A DNA stretch of 64,000 bases, from NCBI GenBank assembly GCA_964388455.1, contig CAYMAN010000001.1:62001-126000 (forward strand), written 5' to 3'. Shown here in pieces: positions 50,363 through 59,965 of the stretch. The DNA comes from JBBRWO01 sp964388455 (GTDB taxonomy: Bacteria > Actinomycetota > Coriobacteriia > Anaerosomatales > JAAXUF01). The notes below the pieces were generated by a model, which was not told where the DNA came from, made no database searches, and worked only from the letters and a program-made list of their open reading frames with translations. How positions within the stretch are numbered: the stretch's first letter is position 1; each line of letters starts with the position of its first letter. Made by a program: the position numbers and the translations under genes.

Positions 50363-52222
50363 CTACGCGATTCCGAGGACCTGAGCGATGATGCCGCCGA
50401 GCAGGAACGCCAGCGTGATCGAGGACGCGACCAGACCGAGCGTGTATGCCCAACCGCGCTCCTTGAGCACGACCATGACCGACGCGATACACGGCACGAA
50501 GAGTGTGATCGTGACCATCGCGACGAGCAGTTGCTGGTCGGACAGGCTCATCTGGAAGAAGCCCGCGGCACCAAAGTCGCGGCGCACGAAGCCCATCACG
50601 AACGCCGTCGCAGCCTGCGGCGGAAGTCCCATCCATCCTACGGTCAGCGGCTTGGCGACCTGGACGATCCAGTCGAGTGCACCTGTGACCTGCAGAGTCG
50701 AGATGAGGGCGGCACCCGCCAGGAAGAAGACGGTGACCTCTTTCATGAAGTGGTAGACCTTCATGCCGGTCTTGCGGACGACGTTGTCGAGCCGCGGCAA
50801 CCGCAGTGACGGCAGGTCGATCAAAAGCTCGGTCGACTCGCCCGGGATCATCTTGTTCAGAACCGTGCCCACCAGGACGAAGATGCCGATCAGAATCGCG
50901 AAGTACGCCGCCGAGTACATCGGTGCTGTGTTCGCCATCAGCGCCGCGATGACCGCGATCTGCGCCGAGCACGGCACCGCGATCGCCATCAGCGCCGTGG
51001 CGATGAAGCGCTCGCGCCGCGATCCGAGGATGCGCGTGGTGAGCGTGCCCATCGTGATGCACCCCAGGCCGAGGATCAGCGGGATGACCGCGCGGCCGTT
51101 CAGACCCATCGACGTGAGAGAGCGGTCCGCGAGCGCCGCGATTCTCGGCAGGTAGCCGGAGTCCTCCAGCAGACCGAGCAGCGCGTAGAACGCGGTGACC
51201 AGCGGGAAGATCACGCCGAGCAGGTACGTCGGCGTCATCGTGAGAACGCCAAACTCACCCGCGAGTATCACGAAGAGCGGCGAGTCCGAGGCGAACGCGC
51301 GGCCCACGAGGTCCTGCACAAATGGGACATAGTAGGTGAGCATGATGTTCTCTTCGAGAAAGCCCACCACACCGCCCGCGACCCACTGTCCAATGACTAT
51401 GTACATGCCGACCAGCAGCGCCAGCAGCATCGGCACGCCCGTCAGAGGGTGCATCATCGCGTGCGACAGCTTCGCCGAGAAGCTCGCACCCTGTGTGGTC
51501 TCAGTGACGATGTGACCGCAGATGTCGTTGACGCGGTGGCGGCGGCGCAGGTAGATCGCGTCGCGCTGCGTGCCAGGCTCGACACCGTGGCGCTCACTGA
51601 CGGCCTCGTCGCCCTCGAGCACCATGATCGCCTCGGCGCGTGTGCCGACGCGCGTCAGCATCGCGATGACCTCGGGCTCGAGCTCTGCATCGGCATGTCC
51701 GGCGCGTGCGCGCGGAATCGCCGCGATGAGCTCCTCGAATCCCTTACGCTCGACGGCGACGGTCTCGAGTACCGGCACGCCGAGCAGGTCCTCGAGCAGA
51801 TCGCGATCGATGTTGACGCCGCGCTTGCGAGCCTCATCGGCCATGTTGAGTGCGACGATCATGCGCTTGCCCATGTCCACGAGCTGCAGCGTGAGGAAGA
51901 GGTCGCGCTCGAGGTGTACGGCGTCGACCACGTTGATGACGATGTCCCCGGACAAGATGATGTCGCGCGCGACGGTCTCTTCGTCGTTGAAAGAGCTGAC
52001 GCCGTAGACGCCAGGCGTATCGACGATATCGTGCTCGTCGATTCGACCTCGCGTGAGCTCGACTGTGGTTCCGGGGAAGTTGCTGACGTCGACGTAGGTG
52101 CCGGTCAGCGCGTTGAAGACTACCGACTTACCGACGTTGGGATTGCCGACCAAAACGATGGTCTCGCACCCGGGGCGGGCCTCGGTGCTACCCGGCCCGC
52201 AGTGACACAGGGCGTCACTCAT
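50363..52222 (-). CDS. feoB: Ferrous iron transporter FeoB
   Basis: 619 aa. The N-terminal G domain has GNPNVGKSVVFNALTG (G1), VDTPGVYG (G3) and NMAD (G4), followed by the helical regulatory spacer and a membrane part of about 10 helices with two Gate-type regions (e.g. PRIAALADRSLTSMGLNGRAVIPLILGLGC). Imports Fe2+ driven by nucleotide. It follows feoA by 72 bases. Anaerobic growth and Fe-S-rich neighbours (SdaA, Hcp, rubrerythrin) suit a high ferrous demand. Confidence 0.97.
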   Translation of the reverse strand: MSDALCHCGPGSTEARPGCETIVLVGNPNVGKSVVFNALTGTYVDVSNFPGTTVELTRGRIDEHDIVDTPGVYGVSSFNDEETVARDIILSGDIVINVVDAVHLERDLFLTLQLVDMGKRMIVALNMADEARKRGVNIDRDLLEDLLGVPVLETVAVERKGFEELIAAIPRARAGHADAELEPEVIAMLTRVGTRAEAIMVLEGDEAVSERHGVEPGTQRDAIYLRRRHRVNDICGHIVTETTQGASFSAKLSHAMMHPLTGVPMLLALLVGMYIVIGQWVAGGVVGFLEENIMLTYYVPFVQDLVGRAFASDSPLFVILAGEFGVLTMTPTYLLGVIFPLVTAFYALLGLLEDSGYLPRIAALADRSLTSMGLNGRAVIPLILGLGCITMGTLTTRILGSRRERFIATALMAIAVPCSAQIAVIAALMANTAPMYSAAYFAILIGIFVLVGTVLNKMIPGESTELLIDLPSLRLPRLDNVVRKTGMKVYHFMKEVTVFFLAGAALISTLQVTGALDWIVQVAKPLTVGWMGLPPQAATAFVMGFVRRDFGAAGFFQMSLSDQQLLVAMVTITLFVPCIASVMVVLKERGWAYTLGLVASSITLAFLLGGIIAQVLGIA

Positions 52223-52294
52223 TGTGAAACTCCTTTGAACGGTGCTGGCCGAGCAGGCCTGCGCTGGAGGCTGATAAGCCGCGCGACGCTGGAG

Positions 52295-52594
52295 TTAGCT
52301 GCTCAGCCTGCGGACGTTGATTCGCTTCGCGAGCGAACGTCCGACGGCGATCTCCTGTCGGCCACTCTTGATGACGAGCGGACCGGCCGGGACCCTGGTC
52401 ACGCATTCGACACACGCGCCCTCGGCGACGCCGAATCGCAGTGCCTGAACGCGAGCATGAGCATCGTCGACCGAGATGATCTCGAACCGATCGCCTTTGC
52501 GCACCACGTCGAGCGTACACAGGTCGCACGTCACCGGAATCGGGACGACGAGCTGGGTGTCGGTAACGGGCTGCGAGATGTCTACGTCGGCCAT
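52295..52594 (-). CDS. feoA: FeoA-domain protein
   Basis: 99 aa from the ATG at 52594 (CAGGAGAC upstream). An N-terminal ~25 residues with VTCDLCTLDVV precede the SH3-like FeoA domain (FEIISVDDAHARVQALRFGVAEGACVECV… GRSLAKRINVRRL). FeoA associates with FeoB and is needed for iron uptake. The two-Cys N terminus is unusual for a FeoA and could bind metal. A near-perfect palindrome lies 43 bases upstream. Confidence 0.9.
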   Translation of the reverse strand: MADVDISQPVTDTQLVVPIPVTCDLCTLDVVRKGDRFEIISVDDAHARVQALRFGVAEGACVECVTRVPAGPLVIKSGRQEIAVGRSLAKRINVRRLSS

Positions 52595-52636
52595 GTGAGT
52601 CTCCTGTGCGTGTCGCTCTCCGCTCATGCTACGAGT

Positions 52637-52656
52637 GACTTCGTATGTACTAAGTC
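52637..52656. promoter_or_regulatory. Candidate iron-regulator operator upstream of feoA
   Basis: GACTTCGTATGTACTAAGTC is symmetric at 16 of 20 positions (GACTT..GTA / TAC.AAGTC). Location 43 bases before the feoAB start and length suit a DtxR/IdeR- or Fur-type site, though the sequence is not the standard IdeR box. Confidence 0.45.
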
Positions 52657-52736
52657 TCTCGCTGCGCAGATACTACGCCTGCTTCTGAGCTGCGTCAACA
52701 CCCTGATTGCTGTGGTGTGCAAAATCGCCGGCGCGG

Positions 52737-55427
52737 TCAGACCGTAGAGCGGCGCCCGGCAATCACTTTCGCGATATCGATCACGATCAGCGGTAACAGA
52801 ATCGCCGGCAGCATGATCGCCCATTCAGTCCAGCCGAGAGGTGTCGTGCGCAGGATCCTATCAGCGCCGGGCAGGTAGACGACGAGGAGCTGCAGCGCGA
52901 TCCCACCCGCGATCGCTGCGAGCAACAGGGGGTTCTCAAAGGAGCCTCTGGAGAAGATCGATCGCGTCCGTGAGCGGAAGCTCAGCGAGAACAGCAGCTT
53001 CTGAATGACCAGCGCGGTGAACGCTGCCGTCTGGGCGCTGACGACCGCCTGCGAGTACTCCGGCCCGAAGGCTTGATGGGAGAGCGGCACACCGTACGCG
53101 GCCAGAACGCCGACGTAGGCGCCCAGCGTCCCGACCGACAGCACGGCGCCGCGCGACAGAATCCGGAACACCGAGCTTCGCGTGATGATTCCCTCGCTCG
53201 CGCCACGCGGTGGTCGCTGCATGATGCCCGCTTCGCCCGGATCCACGCCCAGGGCCAACGCGGGCAGACTGTCGGTGGCCATGTTGGTCCACAGCAACTG
53301 AACCGGATAGAGCGGCACAGGTAGGCCGGCGACCGTGGCGACGAACATCAGGAACACCTGACTCGCGTTGGCGGAAAGCAAGAACTGCATGAACTTGGAG
53401 AGGTTCGTGAACACGACTCGTCCGGAGTGGATCGCCGTGACGATCGTGGCGAAGTTGTCGTCGGCGAGGATCATGTCCGATGCGTCCTTCGCGACTTCCG
53501 TCCCCGTCTGCCCCATCGCGACGCCGACGTCGGCTGCCGAGAGCGCCGGAGCATCATTGACGCCGTCGCCTGTCACCGCGACGACGTGCCCCTTTGCCTG
53601 GAGCGCGTGCACGATCCGCATCTTGTGCAGCGGATCGACCCGCGCGATCACCGTGGCGTCATCGAGCGCGTTCGCGAGTTCCTCATCGCTGAAGTGCTCG
53701 ATATCGCGTCCGCTGAGTACGCGTCCGGACTCGGGCAGGCCGACCTGCGTCGCGATCGCTCGCGCGGTCACCTCGTGATCGCCGGTCACCATGATCACGC
53801 GCACACCAGCTCCGTGCGCCTGTCGCATCGCTTCCGGAACCTCGGCACGCGGCGGGTCGATCAGGCCGATGAGTCCGAGCAGCTTCAGCTCCTGCTCGGC
53901 GCTTTCGAGCGAGACGGGACGATCTGCGAAGCGGCGCTCGGCGACGGCGAGCGTTCGCAGGCCGTTCTCGGCCATGCGAAGCACGGAGGCCTCGGCTTCA
54001 AGACGTATCGAATCGTCGAGGCAGCATCGCGCGAGGATGACCTCGGGGGCGCCCTTGGTGAACGCGACCCAGCCGTCGGGCTCGCGATGCAGCGTCGTCA
54101 TCATCTTGCGCTCAGAGGTGAACCCTATCTCGGCCTCGCGCGGTGCGCCCTCCTCCGCGTCGGTCTTCTCGTGGCCGACCTTGCTGGCGGCCGCGACCAA
54201 TGCCGTCTCGGTGGGGTCACCGATCGCGTCGTCACCGGTCACCTCGGAGTCGTTGACGAGTGCTGCCGCACGCAGTAGCCCGCGCGCCCATCCAGGAGCA
54301 TCCTCGGAGAACTCGGGCTCGCTGAGGAGCCGACCGCCGAGACCATCGAGCGTCACGACGGTCATGCGATTGAGCGTCAGCGTGCCGGTCTTGTCGGTGA
54401 CGATGACGTCGGTCGAACCCAGCGTCTCGACCGAGTGCATCTTGCGGATGATGGCGTTTTGCTCGGCCATTCTCTTCACGCCGACGCCGAGCGTGATGGT
54501 CACGACAGCTGTCAGCGCCTCCGGAATCGCCGAGACGGCGAGCGCAATAGCCGCTAGCGCCATCTCATCGAAGGGACGGCCGGCCATCAGACCGGAGGCG
54601 AGCACGATGCTCGAGGCGATCACCACGAACAGAGCGATCGCTCGGCCGACCCGTTTGAGTTCCTTTTGCAGCGGCGTAACCGGCTCCTGACCGCTCGCGT
54701 ACTCGGCGATGCGACCGAGCTCCGTGCGCCTGCCGGTGGCGACGACAACGCCCATGCCGCGGCCGCGCTGTACCGTCGAGCCCAGGCTCGCGAGGTTGCG
54801 CTGATCGCCCAGCGCGACGTGGTCGCCGCTGATGGCGTCGATCGATTTGAGCACCGGCAGAGACTCCCCGGTGAGTGAGGATTCGTCGACCTCAAGATCG
54901 GCGACTTCGATGAGCCGCAGGTCAGCGGGGACCACGTCGCCTGCCGCCAGCACGACGATGTCACCTACAACCAGAGCGCGGGCAGGTATCGATTGTCTGC
55001 TCCCGCCGCGCAGCACCGTGGCGATAGGAGCCGACATCTCGCGCAGCGCATCGACGGCCGCTTGCGCCTTGTCTTCCTGGATGAATCCGAGAAACGCGTT
55101 GAGGATGAGGATCACGCCGATGACCGCGGCATCCACGTAGTCCCGGCCGCTTGCGGCGATCAGTGCCGCGGCGATCAGCAACCACACCATGAGGTCGTTG
55201 AACTGGGAAAGGAACATGCCCAGCCGAGAGGTTCGCTTGGGCGGTGGCAGCTCATTGGGGCCGTCTGCGACGAGTCTCTCGGCGGCGACACCCGGCGCGA
55301 GGCCGGCCTTGCGATCGCTGCCGGTGTTCTCGAGCGCCTGCTCCACGGTGGCTCGGTACCACTCGGACTCGATGGAGTCCGAGGTGGCGACATCCGGTGG
55401 TGTCGCGCGAGTCAGGTCGTAAGACAT
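52737..55427 (-). CDS. P-type cation ATPase, Ca2+-type (LMCA1-like), PEAL/no-Glu variant
   Basis: 896 aa from the ATG at 55427 (TGGAGG upstream). The phosphorylation motif DKTGTLT has its Asp at 345, TGES at 186-189, and GDGVNDAPAL is intact, with ten helices. Ion sites differ from SERCA: helix 4 reads PEAL (302-305), and helix 5 NASQV has Gln where SERCA has the site-I Glu; helix 6 keeps TNMATDSLPALALG. That pattern resembles single-Ca2+ pumps such as Listeria LMCA1. Transcribed toward feoA. Confidence 0.88.
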   Translation of the reverse strand: MSYDLTRATPPDVATSDSIESEWYRATVEQALENTGSDRKAGLAPGVAAERLVADGPNELPPPKRTSRLGMFLSQFNDLMVWLLIAAALIAASGRDYVDAAVIGVILILNAFLGFIQEDKAQAAVDALREMSAPIATVLRGGSRQSIPARALVVGDIVVLAAGDVVPADLRLIEVADLEVDESSLTGESLPVLKSIDAISGDHVALGDQRNLASLGSTVQRGRGMGVVVATGRRTELGRIAEYASGQEPVTPLQKELKRVGRAIALFVVIASSIVLASGLMAGRPFDEMALAAIALAVSAIPEALTAVVTITLGVGVKRMAEQNAIIRKMHSVETLGSTDVIVTDKTGTLTLNRMTVVTLDGLGGRLLSEPEFSEDAPGWARGLLRAAALVNDSEVTGDDAIGDPTETALVAAASKVGHEKTDAEEGAPREAEIGFTSERKMMTTLHREPDGWVAFTKGAPEVILARCCLDDSIRLEAEASVLRMAENGLRTLAVAERRFADRPVSLESAEQELKLLGLIGLIDPPRAEVPEAMRQAHGAGVRVIMVTGDHEVTARAIATQVGLPESGRVLSGRDIEHFSDEELANALDDATVIARVDPLHKMRIVHALQAKGHVVAVTGDGVNDAPALSAADVGVAMGQTGTEVAKDASDMILADDNFATIVTAIHSGRVVFTNLSKFMQFLLSANASQVFLMFVATVAGLPVPLYPVQLLWTNMATDSLPALALGVDPGEAGIMQRPPRGASEGIITRSSVFRILSRGAVLSVGTLGAYVGVLAAYGVPLSHQAFGPEYSQAVVSAQTAAFTALVIQKLLFSLSFRSRTRSIFSRGSFENPLLLAAIAGGIALQLLVVYLPGADRILRTTPLGWTEWAIMLPAILLPLIVIDIAKVIAGRRSTV

Positions 55428-55566
55428 TTCAGACCTCCACACTCCCCCTGGGCTGGGGAGCATTCTCCGTTACCTACTGCCGCGATACAATCCCATCTGT
55501 CCCCTGCTGCCCGACGGGCTGACATACACCGCTCTCGGGATCGACTTGTTCTTGGAAGGAATCGCG

Positions 55567-56439
55567 ATGGCGTACTCATCGTTCGAGGAACTACTGGACG
55601 CCTCCGCTGAAGCGGGCGGTCTGGGGCATGCCGTGCTCGCTCGCGAGGTATCTGAGTCCGGGCTGGACGCGACCGAGCTTCGCGCGCGCATGGGCACCGC
55701 CCTGGGGGTCATGCGTGACGCCATCGAGGCCGGGCTCGCTGGGCGGGCGCACTCGCGTTCCGGGCTCATCGGCGGGGACGCGGCTCGTATGCTCGATTCA
55801 AGTGCGGGGCCGCTCGGCGGCACCTTCGCCACCGTGCTGGCAGCGGCGCTGGCCACCGGCGAGGTCAACGCCTCGATGGGCCGCATCGTGGCCGCACCGA
55901 CCGGCGGCGCGTCGGGGGTTCTCCCCGCGATCGTACTCAACATCGGTGCCGAGTACGGAGCCAGCGAGGACCAGCTCGTCGACTCGCTCTTCGCCGCGGC
56001 GGGAATCGGCGGCGTTATCGCGAGCCGCGCGACTCTCTCCGGAGCGATCGGCGGCTGCCAGGCGGAGATCGGCTCTGGAGCGGCGATGGCTGCTGTAGCG
56101 GCGGTGCAGCTTGCGGGTGGCACAGCCGCACAAGCTGGCCACGCTGCTGCGTTCGCGTTGCAGGGGCTGCTGGGGCTCGTCTGTGATCCTGTGGGTGGCC
56201 TCGTCGAGGTTCCGTGCGTGTTCCGTAACGCCACCGGGGCCGCAGTCGCGCTGTCCGGCGCCGAAATGGCGCTCGCGGGCGTGGAGTTCCCCATCCCCTT
56301 CGATCAAGTGGTCGATGCGATGGACTCCGTCGGAAGGGCCTTGCCGCCTTCCCTGCGCGAAACCGCCTTGGGCGGCCTGGCGGTCACCCCCTGCGGCCGT
56401 AGCCTCGCGGCACAGGCCTCCGAGCCGCACGCGCACTAA
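55567..56439 (+). CDS. sdaAA: L-serine dehydratase, alpha subunit
   Basis: 290 aa from the ATG at 55567 (GGAAGGA upstream). Fe-S ligand cysteines stand in SGAIGGCQAEIGSGAAMAA, LGLVCDPVGGLVEVPC and LAVTPCGRSL, as in the alpha subunit of anaerobic-type serine deaminases that use a [4Fe-4S] cluster. It is isolated from sdaAB by about 7 kb but in the same direction. Fifty-three bases separate it from the following ATPase gene. Confidence 0.95.
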   Translation: MAYSSFEELLDASAEAGGLGHAVLAREVSESGLDATELRARMGTALGVMRDAIEAGLAGRAHSRSGLIGGDAARMLDSSAGPLGGTFATVLAAALATGEVNASMGRIVAAPTGGASGVLPAIVLNIGAEYGASEDQLVDSLFAAAGIGGVIASRATLSGAIGGCQAEIGSGAAMAAVAAVQLAGGTAAQAGHAAAFALQGLLGLVCDPVGGLVEVPCVFRNATGAAVALSGAEMALAGVEFPIPFDQVVDAMDSVGRALPPSLRETALGGLAVTPCGRSLAAQASEPHAH

Positions 56440-56491
56440 CGACGGGACTCTCGGGGTACCTACACCTAAGTAACCTGCCGAGGAGATCACT

Positions 56492-59296
56492 GTGCCTGAT
56501 GCTTCCACCGCGTCCGATGAACTCGCCGTACCGCTCCCTCCTGTCGCCTACCACACCCTCACCGTCGATCAAGTCGCGACCGAACTCGCGACGGATCCGG
56601 TCGGCGGGCTGAACGCAGCCGAGGCCGCGCGACGCCTCGCCAAGAATGGCCCCAATCTGCTGCGAGAGACCAAAGCCACCCCCAAGTGGAAGCTCTTCGC
56701 GCGGCAGTTCGAGGACTTCATGATCTGGGTTCTCATGGGAGCGGCGGTGCTCGCCGGAGTTCAGGGCGAATGGATCGATACGGCGGCCATCGTCACGATC
56801 CTGGTGCTCAACGCGGTACTCGGTTTCGCTCAAGAGTTCCGTGCCGAGCAAGCGCTCGCAGCGCTGAAGGAGCTGTCGGCACCAACGGCGCACGTGGTCC
56901 GAGATGGAATCGAGTCCTCGATTCACGCCTCGGAGCTGGTGGTCGGTGACGTCGTCGTACTCGAGGCGGGCGACCAGATTCCCGCCGACGGACGGCTTCA
57001 AGAGGCTGCGGCGCTGCAGATCGTGGAATCGGCACTGACCGGCGAGAGCGAGCCGGTCCACAAATCCACCGTGCCGGTATCCGATCCCAACGCTTCGCTC
57101 GGCGATCGGGTCGACATGGTGTTCGCGGGCACCGCGGTCGCCGTGGGTCGTGGCCGCGTGATCATCACCTCCACCGGAACCGGCACCCAAGTGGGCAAGA
57201 TCGCCGACCTCCTCGCCGAGCAGGGCGACGACCAGACGCCACTTCAGGCCGAGCTCCAGCGCGTCGGCAAGCGCATTGCACTGATCGTGCTGGTCATCGC
57301 CGCACTCATCTTCGCCGAGCAAATCGCAAGCGTCTTCGCGACCACCGGCGACTCACTGACCGAGGCCATCAACGACCCGGTGTTCCGCGAAGGTTTCACA
57401 GGCGCGCTCCTCCTCGCGGTCTCGCTCGCCGTGGCTGCGATTCCCGAGGGGCTGCCCGCGGTCGTCACGATCGCACTCTCGCTCGGCGTGCGCCGCATGG
57501 CCGAGCACAACGCGATCGTCCGTAGGCTCACCGCCGTTGAAACGCTCGGCTCCACCACGTTCATCTGCTCGGACAAGACCGGGACACTCACTCGCAACGA
57601 GATGACTGTTCGGCGCGCGGTGATCGGTTTCGACTCCGTCGCCATCAGCCCGGACTGGGGCATCGAACCGGAGGGCCTCGTACCCAACGCGGACGACCTG
57701 GCGCTGCTCCTGCGGATGGCCGCAGCCAACAACGATGCGCGGCCAAAGCCGGGCGGCGGGTTCCTCGGCGACCCCACGGAGACGGCGCTGCTTGAGGCTG
57801 CCAGCCGGCTCGCTCCCGGGCACCTGCGCCCTCGCCGCGTGAGCGAAGTACCCTTCGACTCCGAGCGCAAGCGCATGACCACCATCCACGAACTGGAGGG
57901 CGAGCGGATCGCGTTTGTGAAGGGCGGCGCCGACGTGGTGCTCGCGCTGTGCACGCGGGCCCTCATCCGCGGCGAGGTGGTCGAGCTCGATGCCGACGGA
58001 CGCGAACGACTGCGCGCGGCCAACGAGCAGCTCGCCTCGAGTGGCTACCGTACGCTCGCGTTCGCAACCCGCACCCTCACTGCCGATGAAGACGCCGAGG
58101 ACGAGCGCATCGAGCGCGACCTGAAGTACGTCGGCATCCTCGGCCTGGTGGACCCACCGCGCGAGGAAGTGGCTGCGGCGCTGGCGCAGTGCAAGCACGC
58201 CGGCATCAAGGTGGCGATGGTCACCGGCGACCACGCCCTGACCGCGCGGGCCATCGCGATCCAGATCGGGCTGCTCGAAGCGGACGCCCCGGACTCTTCG
58301 GTCATCACCGGCACCGAGCTCGCCTCCATGAGCGACGAGGAGCTGTGCGCACGCGCCGAAGACGTCCGCGTCTACGCCCGCGTGAACCCCGAGGACAAGA
58401 TCCGCATCGTCTCGGCGCTGAAGGAGGATGGCGAGGTCGTCGCGATGACGGGCGACGGCGTAAACGACGCGCCGGCGCTCAAGCGGGCCGACATCGGCAT
58501 CGCGATGGGCAACATCGGCACCGACGTCGCACGTGAGGCCGCTGACATGGTGCTCGCCGACGACAACTTCGCGACGATCGTCGAGGCGGTCGGCGAAGGT
58601 CGCACCGTCTTTGACAACCTGCAGAAGGTCATCCTCTTCCTGCTCTCCTGCAACATGAGCGAGGTACTGGTGGTGTTCTCCACCGCCATCTTCGTCGCGT
58701 TCTTCCCAGAGCACGGTCTGCTCGCACTTCTCCCGCTGCAGCTGCTGTGGATCAACCTGGTCACCGACGGACCACCCGCCCTCGCGCTGGGCGTCGACCC
58801 CGCCGATCCCACGGTCATGGACCGCATGCCGCGAGATTCCCAGGAACCGATTCTCTCGGGCCCCAGAATGAGCGAGGTCTTCTGGCAGGGTGCTGTCATG
58901 ACCGTCTTCTCGCTGGGAGCAACGTTCGCCGCCGGCCCCCTCCTCGGCAGCACAGACGGCGCCGAGAACACCATGCTCTTCACTATCCTTGTGCTTTCGC
59001 AGAAGCTTCACGCGTTCAACTACCGCAGCGCGCGCGGCAGCGTTTTCTCGATGCAATCGCTGCAGAACCGCTGGCTCAACATCGCATTCGTCGCGACGGT
59101 CACGCTCCAGATCTCGGTCGTGCACTGGGGGCCGATGCAGAAGCTGTTCAGGACCACAGCGCTGTCGGTGCAGGAATGGATGCTGGTTCTCGGCGCGGCG
59201 GTGGCCTCACTGCTGGTCATGGACCTCGTCAAGATTGGCATCGAGCGAGCGTTACGCTCACGCGGGCCGCGGGGCCGCGAGGCGAACGCGCGATGA
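56492..59296 (+). CDS. P-type Ca2+-transporting ATPase (SERCA/PMR1-like)
   Basis: 934 aa from a GTG with GAGGAG upstream. DKTGTLT has its Asp at 361, TGES at 183-186, and GDGVNDAPALKRADIGIAMG is complete. Here the ion sites are canonical: AIPEGLPAV in helix 4 (318-320 PEG), CNMSEVLVVF with Glu in helix 5, and INLVTDGPPALALG in helix 6. It is the second Ca2+-type pump within 4 kb, oppositely oriented to the first around sdaAA. Coupled by ATGA to a small histidine kinase. Confidence 0.9.
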   Translation: MPDASTASDELAVPLPPVAYHTLTVDQVATELATDPVGGLNAAEAARRLAKNGPNLLRETKATPKWKLFARQFEDFMIWVLMGAAVLAGVQGEWIDTAAIVTILVLNAVLGFAQEFRAEQALAALKELSAPTAHVVRDGIESSIHASELVVGDVVVLEAGDQIPADGRLQEAAALQIVESALTGESEPVHKSTVPVSDPNASLGDRVDMVFAGTAVAVGRGRVIITSTGTGTQVGKIADLLAEQGDDQTPLQAELQRVGKRIALIVLVIAALIFAEQIASVFATTGDSLTEAINDPVFREGFTGALLLAVSLAVAAIPEGLPAVVTIALSLGVRRMAEHNAIVRRLTAVETLGSTTFICSDKTGTLTRNEMTVRRAVIGFDSVAISPDWGIEPEGLVPNADDLALLLRMAAANNDARPKPGGGFLGDPTETALLEAASRLAPGHLRPRRVSEVPFDSERKRMTTIHELEGERIAFVKGGADVVLALCTRALIRGEVVELDADGRERLRAANEQLASSGYRTLAFATRTLTADEDAEDERIERDLKYVGILGLVDPPREEVAAALAQCKHAGIKVAMVTGDHALTARAIAIQIGLLEADAPDSSVITGTELASMSDEELCARAEDVRVYARVNPEDKIRIVSALKEDGEVVAMTGDGVNDAPALKRADIGIAMGNIGTDVAREAADMVLADDNFATIVEAVGEGRTVFDNLQKVILFLLSCNMSEVLVVFSTAIFVAFFPEHGLLALLPLQLLWINLVTDGPPALALGVDPADPTVMDRMPRDSQEPILSGPRMSEVFWQGAVMTVFSLGATFAAGPLLGSTDGAENTMLFTILVLSQKLHAFNYRSARGSVFSMQSLQNRWLNIAFVATVTLQISVVHWGPMQKLFRTTALSVQEWMLVLGAAVASLLVMDLVKIGIERALRSRGPRGREANAR

Positions 59297-59955
59297 ACGG
59301 CGGCCTGGACGCCACGCAGCTCGCTCTGCTGGCACATGAACTGCGCGGCGCATTGACTGTGGTGCGCGGTCTGAACGACCTGCTGCTCACCGGTCTGCCG
59401 CCAGCACAACAACTGTCTGCACTCGAAGGCATCGATCGAGCGGTGCTACGCGCCAACGCTCTCGTCGAATCGGCGCTCGCGGGCGAGATACACCCGCGCG
59501 TCATGCTCGGGGGTCGCGTCGACCTCGCGCCGCTCGTTGCCGGTGTGGTTGCAGAGCAGCGCGCGATCACCGGTCGCGAGATCGTGCTCGAAGCGTCTGA
59601 TGCTCCGGTGATCGACGGCGATGGCAACGCCCTCGGGCGCGTGCTCACCAACCTCATCGATAACGCACTCAAGTACTCTCTGGGCAAGCAGGTGGTGGAG
59701 GTGAGCGTCGCTGTCGAGGGTTCCTCGGCGGTCATCGAGGTCGCCGACCACGGCTCGGGCATTCCTGCGGAGTGCGCCGAGGCGGTCTTCGAGCCCTTCG
59801 AGCGCTTAAGCCGTGACGCTTCCCTGCCCGGGACCGGATTGGGGCTGTCGGTCGCGCGCGGTGTGACGGAATCGCACGGCGGCATCATCGCAGCTCTGCC
59901 CCGCGAAGGAGGCGGCACGATCATGAGGATGACGTTGCCGCTCGCCAGCAGCTAG
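59293..59955 (+). CDS. Small soluble histidine kinase without sensor domain
   Basis: 220 aa. It starts directly at a HisKA-like helix pair with LLAHELRGALTVV (acceptor His present), then HATPase_c: LTNLIDNALKYS (N box), VADHGSGIP (G1), FEPFERLSRD and GTGLGLSVARGVTESHGG (G2). No sensor, membrane helix or receiver, and no response regulator nearby. The ATG overlaps the ATPase stop, so the pump itself, or ion level, may be the input. An orphan kinase of unclear target. Confidence 0.82.
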   Translation: MNGGLDATQLALLAHELRGALTVVRGLNDLLLTGLPPAQQLSALEGIDRAVLRANALVESALAGEIHPRVMLGGRVDLAPLVAGVVAEQRAITGREIVLEASDAPVIDGDGNALGRVLTNLIDNALKYSLGKQVVEVSVAVEGSSAVIEVADHGSGIPAECAEAVFEPFERLSRDASLPGTGLGLSVARGVTESHGGIIAALPREGGGTIMRMTLPLASS

Positions 59956-59965
59956 ACCGAACCCC

